Assembly: GCF_001426925.1 (NCBI RefSeq) | Contig: NZ_LMFR01000023.1 | Span: 1,420 to 65,419, forward strand | DNA from: Microbacterium sp. Root53 | Lineage (GTDB): Bacteria > Actinomycetota > Actinomycetes > Actinomycetales > Microbacteriaceae | Length of the DNA stretch: 64,000 bases | Direction: 5' to 3' | In this document: positions 42,013-52,553 of the stretch, piece by piece | Layout of the letters: each line of letters begins with the position of its first letter | Numbering within the stretch: position 1 is the first letter of the stretch | Translations under genes and position numbers: made by a program | The notes under the pieces: generated by a model | Told to the model about the DNA's origin: nothing | The model's database searches: none | What the model saw: only the letters and a program-made list of their open reading frames with translations

Positions 42013-43542
42013 TCAGCGCGCGGTGCCGGCGGACGACGCGCGGCGAGGGCCGCGGCGGGTCGGGGTCGTCGCCGACGACGCGGGGCGCTGGGCGCCCTGG
42101 CCGGTCGACGTGCTGTACATCGGCGCCGGCTGGCCGCCGCGCGCCTGGCCCTGGGAAGAGCCCTGGCCCTGGCGACGCTGCTCGCCCGAGCGCTGGCCCT
42201 GACCGCCGCGACGGCCGCCCTGGCGGACCGCGGTCTCGCCGGGGCGCTCGCTGCGCGCGGCGCGCTTGCGGCGCGCGTTGGCGCCCTGCGACGTGCCGGG
42301 AGCCGTGGCCTCCGGCGCGTTGCCCACGCCCGGACCGCCCGGGCGGGGAGCGACGCGCTCGGCGACCTCGCCGATCAGCTCGACGACCTGCGGGCTGGTG
42401 GTGGTGACCGCCTGCGGCTTGGCGCCGATGCCGGCGCGGCGCAGCAGCACCTCGGTGTCCTTGCGCTGCGACGGCAGCATCAGCGTCACGACGTCACCGG
42501 CCGCGCCCGCGCGCGCCGTGCGGCCCGAGCGGTGCAGGTAGGCCTTGTGCTCGGCCGGCGGGTCGACGTGCACGACCAGGTCGACGCCGTCGACGTGCAC
42601 GCCACGCGCGGCGACGTCGGTCGCGACGAGCACCTTGACGGCGCCCGACGAGAAGTCGGCGAGGTTGCGGTCGCGGGCGTTCTGCGACAGGTTGCCGTGC
42701 AGGTCGACCGCGGGGATGCCGCCCGACGTGAGCTGGCGGGCCAGCTTCTTCGCCTGGTGCTTCGTGCGGGTGAACAGGATGCGGCGGGCGGTGCCCGACG
42801 CGAGCGCCTTGACCAGCTCGGTCTTCGCCTCGGGCGAGGACGACTCGAACACGTGGTGCGTCATCGCCGGGACGGGCGACTCCGCCGGATCGATCGCGTG
42901 GCTGACCGGGTTCGACAGGAATTTCTTGACCAGCTTGTCCACGCCGTTGTCGAGCGTGGCGGAGAAGAACATCCGCTGGCCGCCGGCCGGCGTCTTCGAG
43001 AGGAGGCGGGTGACGCCCGGGAGGAAGCCGAGATCGGCCATGTGGTCGGCCTCGTCGAGGACGGTCACGGCGATGCGGTCGAGCTTCACGATGCCCTGGC
43101 CGATCAGGTCCTCGAGGCGGCCGGGGCAGGCCACGACGATGTCCACGCCGCGGGCGAACGCGGCCTCCTGCGGCTTCTGCGAGACGCCGCCGAACACCGT
43201 GGTGACGGTGAGGCCGGCCGCCTTCGCGAGGGGCTCGACCGTGCGGGTGATCTGCGTGGCGAGCTCGCGCGTGGGGGCGAGGACGAGCGCGGAGGGCGTG
43301 CCGGCGCGACGGGTCACGCGGGCGGCGGCGAGGCGCGCGACCAGCGGGATCGCGAAGGCGAGCGTCTTGCCCGATCCGGTCTTGCCGCGGCCGAGCACGT
43401 CGCGCCCGGCGAGGGTCGACGGCAGCGTCTCGCGCTGGATGGGGAAGGGGGTCGGGCGCTCCATCGCGACGAGCGCGTCGACGAGCACCGAGGGGACGCC
43501 GAGGTCGGCGAAGGTGGGGTTCTGCGTGGGCGCAGAGGTCAT
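42013..43542 (-). CDS. DEAD-box RNA helicase
   Basis: A 509-residue ATP-dependent RNA helicase. The order is Q motif (FADLGV...PFPIQ), Walker A GKTGSGKT (about residue 53), PTRELA, GG, a motif Ib of CPGRLEDL, DEAD (LDEADHMADLGFLP, about 162), SAT and then the helicase C domain with ARGVHVDGVDLVVHVD and HRSGRTARAG (about 335). The C-terminal ~125 residues are a low-complexity Arg/Gly/Gln tail typical of RNA-binding extensions. It probably remodels RNA or ribosomes, often at low temperature. GGAAAG precedes the ATG, and a ~200-nt 5' leader suggests post-transcriptional control. Confidence 0.93.
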   Translation of the reverse strand: MTSAPTQNPTFADLGVPSVLVDALVAMERPTPFPIQRETLPSTLAGRDVLGRGKTGSGKTLAFAIPLVARLAAARVTRRAGTPSALVLAPTRELATQITRTVEPLAKAAGLTVTTVFGGVSQKPQEAAFARGVDIVVACPGRLEDLIGQGIVKLDRIAVTVLDEADHMADLGFLPGVTRLLSKTPAGGQRMFFSATLDNGVDKLVKKFLSNPVSHAIDPAESPVPAMTHHVFESSSPEAKTELVKALASGTARRILFTRTKHQAKKLARQLTSGGIPAVDLHGNLSQNARDRNLADFSSGAVKVLVATDVAARGVHVDGVDLVVHVDPPAEHKAYLHRSGRTARAGAAGDVVTLMLPSQRKDTEVLLRRAGIGAKPQAVTTTSPQVVELIGEVAERVAPRPGGPGVGNAPEATAPGTSQGANARRKRAARSERPGETAVRQGGRRGGQGQRSGEQRRQGQGSSQGQARGGQPAPMYSTSTGQGAQRPASSATTPTRRGPRRASSAGTAR

Positions 43543-43749
43543 GTGTTGTCTTTCCGATGGGCCGGCCGGGATCGCGCGCAGGGGCGCGGCGCCGTCAGGC
43601 GCTGCAGGGCCGGTGGGAGGCGAACTCGGCGGATGCCGGATCCGTTCGCCGCGGCAGGAGTGTGGAGCGCGGGCCGTGGCCGGCGCGCCCTGGTCTCGGG
43701 GAGACCTGTCGAGACACGACGATGCGCGCGAGATCCGCGCGCAGTGGCC
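43543..43749 (-). other. Long 5' leader of helicase with alternative hairpins
   Basis: This gene-free stretch lies between the helicase start and the predicted transcription start. On the minus strand GGTCTC-CCC-GAGACC (43706-43692) and GTCTCG...CGAGAC (43715-43710 with 43698-43693) share one arm and cannot form together. This is suggestive of a leader switch. No protein frame is convincing. Confidence 0.4.
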
Positions 43750-43755
43750 AGGCTA
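43750..43755 (-). promoter_or_regulatory. -10 box of helicase gene
   Basis: TAGCCT on the minus strand (43755-43750). Transcription starting about seven bases on would give a leader of about 200 nt. Confidence 0.4.
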
Positions 43756-43815
43756 GCACGCGGGGATGCGGGCGCCCTGTGAGCAGCCGGTCCCGGCCGC
43801 GCCCCTCCGCACCCC

Positions 43816-43828
43816 TAGGCTGTCGACC
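43816..43828 (+). promoter_or_regulatory. Leaderless promoter (-10) of secreted M23 peptidase
   Basis: TAGGCT at 43816-43821, seven bases (GTCGACC), then ATG 43829. The upstream in-frame ATG at 43766 is rejected because it precedes the box. Confidence 0.65.
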
Positions 43829-45616
43829 ATGCGCGTCCTGCTCCCGACGACGGCCGCCGCGATCGCGGTCGTCGCCGCCCTCCTCGCCCCCGCCCCGGCC
43901 TCCGCAGCCGGCCCCGAGATCGGCGGCTATGGCGACGACTACTTCCTCAACGACGGCTGGAGCGGCACCGCCAACCAGGTCTACGACTACGGACTGCCCG
44001 GCGACGGCGCCGTCGTCGGCGACTGGAACGGGGACCGGGTCGACACGATCGGCGTGCGGCGCGGCAGCTTCTACCTGCTCGCCGACCGCCACGGCGTGGA
44101 GGCCCCCGCGCACAGCTTCATCTACGGGCGCCCCGCGGACGTGACGCTGGTCGGCGACTGGAACGGCGACGGCCGTGACACGCTCGCGGTCCGGCGCGGC
44201 AACACCTACTACTTCAACGACGAGCTGACGGGCGGCGACGCGAGCGCGGTGATCCGCTACGGCCGGGCCGACGACCAGGTGCTGGTCGGCGACTGGGACG
44301 GCGACGGGCGGGACACGCTCGGCGTGCGGCGCGGCAACGTGTTCTACCTGCGCAACGTTCTCGCGGGCGGCGAGGCCGACATCCGCGTGCCGTACGGCAA
44401 GGCCGAGGACGTCGTCTACGTCGGCGACTGGAACGGCGACCGCGTCGACACCCTGGCGGTGCGCCGCGAGGCGCGGTACTTCGTGAAGGACGACTTCACT
44501 GGCGGCGAGGCGGACCGCGTGCTCACGTACGGCCGCCCGGGCGACGCCACGCTCGTGGGCGACTGGAACGGCGACGGCGCCGACACGCTCGGCGTGCGGC
44601 GCGGATCGCGCCCCGCGGCCAACGTGGTGTCGTGGGCCGACGGCACGTACGGCGCGTTCGGCGCCACCACCACGATCGGATCCGGGAACCGCACGATCGC
44701 GCTGCCGTCGTCGGCGCGCCGAGGACTCGTCACGATCGCGTCGGCGGACACGCGCCTGACGGTCGACGTCGTGGCGGCCGACGGCACCGCCCAGCGGATC
44801 GTCGGGGGCGTGGCCGGAGCCCGCACGGCGCTGTGGGGCGACCCGGCCGGGGGCGACGCGCGCTCCATCCGGATCTCGTCGACCGGCGCGTGGGTCGTCA
44901 CGCTCCACCCGGTGAGCTCCCTCGAAGCGCTCGAGAGCGCCGGCGACGGCAGCGAGCTCGCGCTCTACGGCGGAGCGCTGACCGCGACGCACTCGGCCGA
45001 CGGATCGCTACAGGTCCTCCAGTACGTGTCGCGGCGCCCGGCGGCCGGGTCCCTCGCGCCGCTGTACCCGGACGAGCGCCGCACGGTCGTGACGGGGGTG
45101 CGCGCCGCATCCGGATCCGGCACCCTCGCCGCCGGGCCGTCGATCGTGGACGTGGGCGTCGGCACGTGGCGGCTCGCGCTGCCCGCGCCCCCGCCGGCCC
45201 CCTCCTCGCTCCCGCAGCCCACCTCCGTGCCCAAGTCGTCGGTCGTGTTCCCCCTGGCGGGGGAGTACCGGCTCAGCCGCACCATCACCGAGACGCACAA
45301 CGGCGCCGACCTGCTTCAGCCCGCGTGGTCGCCGATCCACGCGGTGGCGGACGGGGTGGTGTCCTTCACCGGATGGTCCGGCGGCTACGGCAACCTCGTC
45401 ACCGTCCGGCACGTCGTCGACGGCAAGCCCGTCGAGACACGCTCGGCGCACATGATCAACACGCCCCCGGTGCGCGCCGGGCAGCGCGTGGTGGCGGGCC
45501 AGATCATCGGCTACATGGGCTCGACCGGAAACTCCACGGCGAACCACCTCCACATCGAGGTGCGCGTGGACGGTCAGATCGTCGACCCGATGCAGTGGCT
45601 GCCGGTGGAGCGCTGA
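43829..45616 (+). CDS. Secreted M23 metallopeptidase with five VCBS/FG-GAP-like repeats
   Basis: A 595-residue exported protein. The signal peptide runs to about residue 27 (TAAAIAVVAALLAPAPASA). Five 45-residue repeats begin their VGDWNGDxxDTLxVRRG core at residues 63, 108, 153, 198 and 243; the DWNGDGxD loops resemble Ca-binding VCBS/FG-GAP repeats. A linker of about 200 residues and a Pro-rich stretch lead to an M23 peptidase (about 475-590). Its zinc ligands are in THNGADL, SAHM and HLHIEV, so it should be active on peptidoglycan cross-bridges. The repeats probably bind the cell wall. The start is chosen by the leaderless box. Confidence 0.9.
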   Translation: MRVLLPTTAAAIAVVAALLAPAPASAAGPEIGGYGDDYFLNDGWSGTANQVYDYGLPGDGAVVGDWNGDRVDTIGVRRGSFYLLADRHGVEAPAHSFIYGRPADVTLVGDWNGDGRDTLAVRRGNTYYFNDELTGGDASAVIRYGRADDQVLVGDWDGDGRDTLGVRRGNVFYLRNVLAGGEADIRVPYGKAEDVVYVGDWNGDRVDTLAVRREARYFVKDDFTGGEADRVLTYGRPGDATLVGDWNGDGADTLGVRRGSRPAANVVSWADGTYGAFGATTTIGSGNRTIALPSSARRGLVTIASADTRLTVDVVAADGTAQRIVGGVAGARTALWGDPAGGDARSIRISSTGAWVVTLHPVSSLEALESAGDGSELALYGGALTATHSADGSLQVLQYVSRRPAAGSLAPLYPDERRTVVTGVRAASGSGTLAAGPSIVDVGVGTWRLALPAPPPAPSSLPQPTSVPKSSVVFPLAGEYRLSRTITETHNGADLLQPAWSPIHAVADGVVSFTGWSGGYGNLVTVRHVVDGKPVETRSAHMINTPPVRAGQRVVAGQIIGYMGSTGNSTANHLHIEVRVDGQIVDPMQWLPVER

Positions 45617-45643
45617 GCCCCTCGCCTCTGACGTGCCGCCCGG

Positions 45644-46660
45644 TCAGTCGCGCGGGCGGGCCGTCGAGTCGCGCACGCGGAGCTCGAAGGGGAGGGGCAG
45701 GTCCGAGGCGACCGCGTCGTCCTCGCCCGGCTCGAGCTGCGCCATCAGGATGTCGACCGCCAGCGCGCCCTGCTCCCGCGGGAACTGCGCGATGGTCGTG
45801 AGGCCGAAGAACTCGGACTGGTCGTGGTCGTCGACCCCGACGATCGACACGTCGTGAGGCACGCTGAGCCCCAGGTCGCGCGCGGCGAGCATCGCTCCGA
45901 ACGCCATCTCGTCCGACGCCGCGAAGATCGCGGTGGGACGGTCGCGGAGCGGAGCCCCCAGGAGCTGCTTGGCGGCACGGTAGCCGCCCTGCACGGTGAA
46001 GTCCGCGTTCGCGATCAGGCGCGGGGAGGCGTCGAGCCCGGCCTCGTGCAGTGCGGACTCCCAGCCATGGCGGCGCTTGGTGGGCAGGTGGAAGTCGGCA
46101 TCGGACGCGCGGTCGCCGCCGATCAGCCCGATGCGGCGGTGATCCAGGCCGATCAGGTGCTCGGTCGCGAGCCGCGCCACGGCGACGTCGTCGATCGCGA
46201 GCGTGCGCACGCCCGGGATGGGCCCGCCGACGCCGACGAGGGGCTTGCCCAGCGTGTGCAGGCGCGTCACCTCGGGCTCGGTGAGCTCGAGCGAAACCGC
46301 GATCACGGCGTCGACCCGCTGGCGCAGCAGGAAGTGCTCGAACACCGTGCGCCGCTCGTCGCCGTCGCCCGCGAGGTTGTAGAGCGTGACGTCGTAGCCC
46401 GAGCGCATCAGGCGCTGCTGGGCGCCCTCGAGCACGGTCGTGAAGTACCAGCGGTTCAGGAACGGCAGCACGATCCCGACGTTGCGGGTCCGGCCGCTGG
46501 CCAGGCTCGACGCGGCCTGCGAGACCACGTATCCGAGCTCGCGCGCCGCCGCGACCACGCGTTCGCGCGCCGCGGCCGACACGTGCCCGCGGCCGGAGAG
46601 GGCGCGCGACACGGTCGCCGTGGAGACCCCGGCCAGCCGTGCCACCTCGGCGATGCTCAT
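45644..46660 (-). CDS. LacI-family repressor of the maltodextrin regulon
   Basis: A 338-residue LacI/GalR regulator. The DNA-binding helices are at residues 1-45 (MSIAEVARLAGVSTATVSRA), and the hinge helix (SQAASSLASGRT) lies near 48. The periplasmic-binding-like effector domain covers 60-335 (VGIVLPFLNRWYF, HRRIGLIGG, DVSIVGVDDHDQSEFF). It lies 23 nt downstream of the alpha-glucosidase on the same strand and so is probably co-transcribed with it. The two cre-like operators in the divergent promoter upstream of that gene are its likely targets, giving negative autoregulation relieved by a maltodextrin. Confidence 0.92.
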   Translation of the reverse strand: MSIAEVARLAGVSTATVSRALSGRGHVSAAARERVVAAARELGYVVSQAASSLASGRTRNVGIVLPFLNRWYFTTVLEGAQQRLMRSGYDVTLYNLAGDGDERRTVFEHFLLRQRVDAVIAVSLELTEPEVTRLHTLGKPLVGVGGPIPGVRTLAIDDVAVARLATEHLIGLDHRRIGLIGGDRASDADFHLPTKRRHGWESALHEAGLDASPRLIANADFTVQGGYRAAKQLLGAPLRDRPTAIFAASDEMAFGAMLAARDLGLSVPHDVSIVGVDDHDQSEFFGLTTIAQFPREQGALAVDILMAQLEPGEDDAVASDLPLPFELRVRDSTARPRD

Positions 46661-46683
46661 GTCCCGCGCCCTCCCGTTCCGGA

Positions 46684-48366
<1,683 letters not shown>

Positions 48367-48398
48367 GGAATCGGACTCTACGGGAAACTCCCGGTGTA

Positions 48399-48412
48399 TG
48401 GAAACGCTTGCA
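48399..48412. promoter_or_regulatory. LacI operator 1 (cre-like)
   Basis: TGGAAACGCTTGCA fits the LacI-family/cre pattern TGnnAnCGnTTnCA read on either strand. It lies 33 bp upstream of the alpha-glucosidase start, where it would block that promoter. Confidence 0.75.
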
Positions 48413-48506
48413 GTTCAGGTTCGCCCAGGTGTGCATCACGAATCCGTATCGAACGGCCGATTGCGCAGATCCGGTGGTTTGCGGATCGCCCCACGGCATG
48501 CAACCC

Positions 48507-48520
48507 TGTAACCGCTTGCA
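48507..48520. promoter_or_regulatory. LacI operator 2 (cre-like)
   Basis: TGTAACCGCTTGCA matches operator 1 at 12 of 14 positions in the same orientation, 108 bp away. It lies 46 bp before the solute-binding-protein start. Together the two sites flank the divergent promoters, so looping or joint repression is plausible. Confidence 0.75.
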
Positions 48521-48565
48521 GAAACCTGGCAGGGCTGCCGGGGCGAAAAGGAAGGGCACACACCA

Positions 48566-49819
48566 ATGAAGGTGAACAGCAGGGGCCGCGCCATCGCGGC
48601 TTTCGCGGTCGCGACGACGCTCGGTCTCGCCGGCTGCTCGTCGGCGGCGCCGCAGGGCGGCGAGACCTCGGCTCCCGCGGACGGCGGGGGAGCCACCTCG
48701 ACGCTGACCGTCTGGGTCGACGCCGACCGCGCCGGCGTCCTCGCGGACCCCGCGGCCGACTTCGAGGCCGAGACCGGCGTCAAGGTCGAGCTCGTGCAGA
48801 AGGACTTCGGCGAGATCCGCGACCAGTTCGTGTCGCAGGTCCCCACCGGCAAGGGCCCGGACATCGCCGTGGGCGCGCACGACTGGCTCGGCACGCTCGT
48901 CACCAACGGCGTGGTCGCCCCGATCGAGCTCGGCGACAAGGCCGAGGAGTTCGAGAAGGTCGCCACCGACGCGTGGACGTACGACGGCAAGGTCTACGGC
49001 GTGCCGTACTCGATCGAGAACATCGCCCTGATCCGCAACACCGAGCTCGCGCCCGAGGCGCCCGGCTCGTTCGACGAGATGGTGCAGATGGCCGAGGCCG
49101 CCGGCACCGAGTACAAGGTGCTCGTGGGCCTCGACCCGGCCGCGGGCGACCCGTACCACATGTACCCGTTCCAGACCTCGTTCGGCGCCCCCGTCTTCGG
49201 CACCAACGCCGATGGCACCTACAACGCCGACGACCTGCAGATCGGCAACGAGGGCGGCACGCAGTTCGCCCAGTGGCTCGCCGAGCAGGGCGCCGCCGGC
49301 GTGTTCAACCCGAACCTCGACGGCGACCTGGCCCGCGAGGCGTTCAACGCGGGCAAGGCCCCGTTCTACGTCACGGGCCCGTGGAACGTCCCGTCGGCGC
49401 AGGAGGCCGGCATCGACGTCGCGGTCGACCCGATCCCGGCTCCGGGCCCGAACCCGGCGCAGCCCTTCGTGGGCGTGCAGGGCTTCTTCCTGAGCGCGAA
49501 GAGCGAGAACGTCGTCGCGGCGACCAACTTCCTCACGAACTACGTGGGCTCCGAGGAGGTCCAGACGGCCCTCTACGAGGTCGGCGGACGCGCTCCGGCG
49601 CTGACGGCGGCGTTCGAGGCCGCCGTGGCCGACGACCCGATCGTCGCGGGCTTCGGCCAGGTGGGTGCGGCGGCCGTGCCCATGCCGAGCATCCCCGAGA
49701 TGGGTGCCGTGTGGGAGTTCTGGGGCGTCACCGAGACGGCCATCATCAAGGGCGAGGGCGACCCGGCCGAGCTGTGGAAGAAGATGTCCGACGACATCGC
49801 CGCAGCCGTCGCGGGCTGA
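48566..49819 (+). CDS. Maltodextrin ABC transporter solute-binding lipoprotein (MalE-like)
   Basis: A 417-residue lipoprotein. The signal peptide ends in the lipobox LAGC with Cys at about residue 23. A Gly/Ser/Ala linker precedes the extracellular cluster-B binding protein. TLTVWVDADRAGVL, KGPDIAVGAHDWLG (about 100), GKVYGVPYSIENIALIRN (about 140) and FYVTGPWNVP (about 270) match MalE/maltodextrin binders. A GGAAGG ribosome-binding site precedes the ATG. It is the first gene of the operon and is separated from malF by a stable intercistronic hairpin that should raise its expression. Confidence 0.9.
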   Translation: MKVNSRGRAIAAFAVATTLGLAGCSSAAPQGGETSAPADGGGATSTLTVWVDADRAGVLADPAADFEAETGVKVELVQKDFGEIRDQFVSQVPTGKGPDIAVGAHDWLGTLVTNGVVAPIELGDKAEEFEKVATDAWTYDGKVYGVPYSIENIALIRNTELAPEAPGSFDEMVQMAEAAGTEYKVLVGLDPAAGDPYHMYPFQTSFGAPVFGTNADGTYNADDLQIGNEGGTQFAQWLAEQGAAGVFNPNLDGDLAREAFNAGKAPFYVTGPWNVPSAQEAGIDVAVDPIPAPGPNPAQPFVGVQGFFLSAKSENVVAATNFLTNYVGSEEVQTALYEVGGRAPALTAAFEAAVADDPIVAGFGQVGAAAVPMPSIPEMGAVWEFWGVTETAIIKGEGDPAELWKKMSDDIAAAVAG

Positions 49820-49841
49820 TCCGCCGCAGCGCGCATCGACC

Positions 49842-49873
49842 GGATGGTGGGGCCTCCACGGGCCCCGCCATCC
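49842..49873 (+). other. Intercistronic hairpin between malE- and malF-like genes
   Basis: GGATGGTGGGGCC (49842-49854) pairs with 49861-49873 around a 6-nt loop, with one G-U pair. Such a stem after the binding-protein gene commonly protects its mRNA or partly terminates, giving excess binding protein over permease. Confidence 0.7.
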
Positions 49874-49910
49874 GTCCGCCACACCCCATCCCTCGGCACA
49901 GGAGACCCGC

Positions 49911-51512
49911 ATGACCTCGGCCCCTCTCGCCACCCGCGAGCGCGATTCCCGCCGCGCCGCCCGCATCGCCGAAGCGGCGAGCGGCGGCTGGAAGCTCGTG
50001 CTGTTCAAGATCATCGCGCTCGGCATCATCGACGCGATCGCCGTGTACGCGGCCCTCGTGCTGTTCGCGAGCGGCGACGTCGTGGTCGGCACGATCGTCG
50101 TGCTGGCGACGATCCTCATCAACGTCGTCTACTTCCGGCGCGGCAGCCTTCCGGCGAAGTACCTCATCCCGGGCCTGATCTTCCTGCTGGTCTTCCAGAT
50201 CTTCGTGGTGCTCTACTCGGGCTACGTCGCCTTCACGAACTACGGCACGGGGCACAACAGCACCAAGGAGGACGCGGTCGAGGCGATCCTGCTGCAGAAC
50301 CAGGATCGGGTGCCCGACTCGCCCTCCTACCCGCTCACGGTCGTCGAGGGCTTCGCGGGCGAGCTGTCCTTCCTCGTCACGACGCCGGACGGCGAGGCGA
50401 TGCTCGGCGGCGCCGAGCGGCCGCTGGAGGAGGTGCCCGACGCCGAGTTCGACGGCGGCAAGGCCGTCGCGGCCCCCGGGTACACGTCCCTCGACTTCCA
50501 GGGCCTGCTGGCCCGCCAGGGAGACATCACGTCGCTCGCGGTGCCGCTCAGCGACGACCCCAACGACGGCACGCTGCGCACGCAGGACGGCCTGACCGCG
50601 TTCTCCTACGTCTCGCGCTACGTCTACGACGACGCCGCCGAGACCATGACCGACTCGCAGACCGGGGCCGTGTACAGCGACCGCGGCACGGGCGCGTTCG
50701 TGGCGGAGGACGGCACGGAGCTGCTGCCGGGATGGCGCATCAACGTCGGCGTCGACAACTTCGTGCGCGCGTTCAGCGACGAATCGATCCGCGGCCCGTT
50801 CCTCGGCGTGACGGTGTGGACCTTCGTCTTCGCGTTCCTCTCGGTCGCGACGACCTTCCTGCTCGGCCTGTTCCTGGCGATCGTGTTCAACGATCCGCGC
50901 ATGAAGAGCAAGAAGTACTACCGCGTGATCATGATCCTGCCGTACGCCTTCCCGGGCTTCCTGTCCGCGCTGGTGTGGGCGGGCATGCTGAACCAGGAGT
51001 TCGGCTTCGTGAACACGGTGCTGCTCGGCGGCGCCGACGTGCCGTGGCTCACCAACGAGTGGCTGGCCAAGCTCAGCATCATCATCGTGAACCTGTGGCT
51101 CGGCTTCCCCTACATGTTCCTCGTGACGACCGGCGCGCTTCAGTCGATCCCGGACGAGCTGACGGAGGCCGCGCAGATGGACGGCGCGACGCCGTTCCAG
51201 GCGTTCCGGATGATCAAGCTGCCGCTGCTGCTCGTCTCGGTCGCGCCGCTGCTGATCTCGTCGTTCGCGTTCAACTTCAACAACTTCAACCTGATCTACA
51301 TGCTCACGGGCGGCGGGCCGCGCGACGTGGCCGCCGGCATCAACGTGGGCAGCACGGACATCCTGATCTCGATGGTCTACAAGGTCGCGTTCGTGGGCGC
51401 CAACCGCGACTACGGGCTCGCGAGCGCGTTCTCGATCATCATCTTCGTCCTGGTCGCGACCATCTCGGTCATCGCGTTCCGCCGCACCAAGACGCTCGAG
51501 GAGCTGAACTGA
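49911..51512 (+). CDS. malF: Maltodextrin ABC permease MalF
   Basis: A 533-residue inner-membrane permease. Three N-terminal helices (about residues 27-120) are followed by a large extracellular loop (about 125-290), the P2 loop typical of MalF, and five C-terminal helices. The cytoplasmic EAA loop that docks on the ATPase is EAAQMDGATPFQAFRMIKLP (about 422). AGGAGA precedes the ATG by six bases. malG begins one base after its stop. No ATPase gene is in the operon, so a shared MsiK-type ATPase is expected elsewhere. Confidence 0.93.
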   Translation: MTSAPLATRERDSRRAARIAEAASGGWKLVLFKIIALGIIDAIAVYAALVLFASGDVVVGTIVVLATILINVVYFRRGSLPAKYLIPGLIFLLVFQIFVVLYSGYVAFTNYGTGHNSTKEDAVEAILLQNQDRVPDSPSYPLTVVEGFAGELSFLVTTPDGEAMLGGAERPLEEVPDAEFDGGKAVAAPGYTSLDFQGLLARQGDITSLAVPLSDDPNDGTLRTQDGLTAFSYVSRYVYDDAAETMTDSQTGAVYSDRGTGAFVAEDGTELLPGWRINVGVDNFVRAFSDESIRGPFLGVTVWTFVFAFLSVATTFLLGLFLAIVFNDPRMKSKKYYRVIMILPYAFPGFLSALVWAGMLNQEFGFVNTVLLGGADVPWLTNEWLAKLSIIIVNLWLGFPYMFLVTTGALQSIPDELTEAAQMDGATPFQAFRMIKLPLLLVSVAPLLISSFAFNFNNFNLIYMLTGGGPRDVAAGINVGSTDILISMVYKVAFVGANRDYGLASAFSIIIFVLVATISVIAFRRTKTLEELN

Positions 51513-51513
51513 C

Positions 51514-52476
51514 ATGGCCGACATCTCGATCACGCGCGACCTCGCGCAGAGCGCTCCCGCCGGCGGCGACGCCACCCGCCTGCTGACCACGGTCGACGAG
51601 GGCGGCGCGCCGCACCCCAAGCGTCCGTTCAAGGTGTGGTTCAGGCAGACCGGATGGCGCCACATCATCGGTCTGGCGATGCTCGTGTTCGCGGCGTTCC
51701 CGCTGCTGTACGTGCTGTCGGCGTCGCTCAACCCGGGCGGCACGCTCGTGACGGCGAACGCGCTGTTCTCGAACCTCAGCCTCGGCAGCTACGTCGAGCT
51801 GTTCAACCGGCCGCAGCAGCCGTACGCCGCATGGTTCCTCAACACGCTGGTCATCGGGCTCGTGTCCGCCGCGGGCACGGTGCTGCTCGGCGCGCTCGCC
51901 GCGTATGCGTTCTCGCGCATGCGCTTCACCGGGCGCCGGTTCGGCCTGATCACGCTGCTGCTGGTGCAGATGTTCCCGCAGCTGCTGGCGATGGTCGCGA
52001 TCTTCCTGCTCATGTCGGCCATCGACGAGATCTTCCCGGGCTTCGGCCTGAACAGCCAGATCGGCCTGATCATGATCTACCTCGGCGGCGCGCTCGGCGT
52101 GAACACCTACCTCATGTACGGCTTCTTCAACACCGTGCCGGCGTCGATCGACGAGGCCGCGAAGCTGGACGGAGCGGGGCACGCGCGCATCTTCTTCACG
52201 ATCATCCTGCGACTGGTCGCGCCGATCCTGGCGGTCGTCGGCCTGCTGTCGTTCCTCGGCACCATGAGCGAGTTCGTGATCGCGTCGGTCATCCTCGTCG
52301 ACCCCGAGAAGCAGACGCTCGCGGTGGGCCTGTATCAGTTCATCTCGCAGGAGACCTCGCGGAACTGGAGCGTGTTCGCCGCCGGTGCCGTGCTCGCGGC
52401 CATCATCCCCGTGGCGCTGTTCCTGGCGCTGCAGCGCTTCATCGTGGGCGGCCTCACGGCCGGCTCGGTGAAGTGA
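51514..52476 (+). CDS. malG: Maltodextrin ABC permease MalG
   Basis: A 320-residue permease with six predicted helices after a 45-residue cytoplasmic N-terminus. LAMLVFAAFPLLYVLSASLN is the first helix, AAYAFSRMRFTGRR follows helix 3, and the EAA loop is DEAAKLDGAGHARIFFTIIL (about 212). The C-terminus ends FIVGGLTAGSVK, a MalG signature that contacts the ATPase dimer. It starts one base after the malF stop (TGACATG), so the two are co-translated. Confidence 0.93.
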   Translation: MADISITRDLAQSAPAGGDATRLLTTVDEGGAPHPKRPFKVWFRQTGWRHIIGLAMLVFAAFPLLYVLSASLNPGGTLVTANALFSNLSLGSYVELFNRPQQPYAAWFLNTLVIGLVSAAGTVLLGALAAYAFSRMRFTGRRFGLITLLLVQMFPQLLAMVAIFLLMSAIDEIFPGFGLNSQIGLIMIYLGGALGVNTYLMYGFFNTVPASIDEAAKLDGAGHARIFFTIILRLVAPILAVVGLLSFLGTMSEFVIASVILVDPEKQTLAVGLYQFISQETSRNWSVFAAGAVLAAIIPVALFLALQRFIVGGLTAGSVK

Positions 52477-52553
52477 CCGCCGCGCCCGCCCGACCCTCCC
52501 GAGACTCCGCCCGCTTCACTTCGGCGCGTCCCGCGCGCCCGGAAAGGCCCCGC

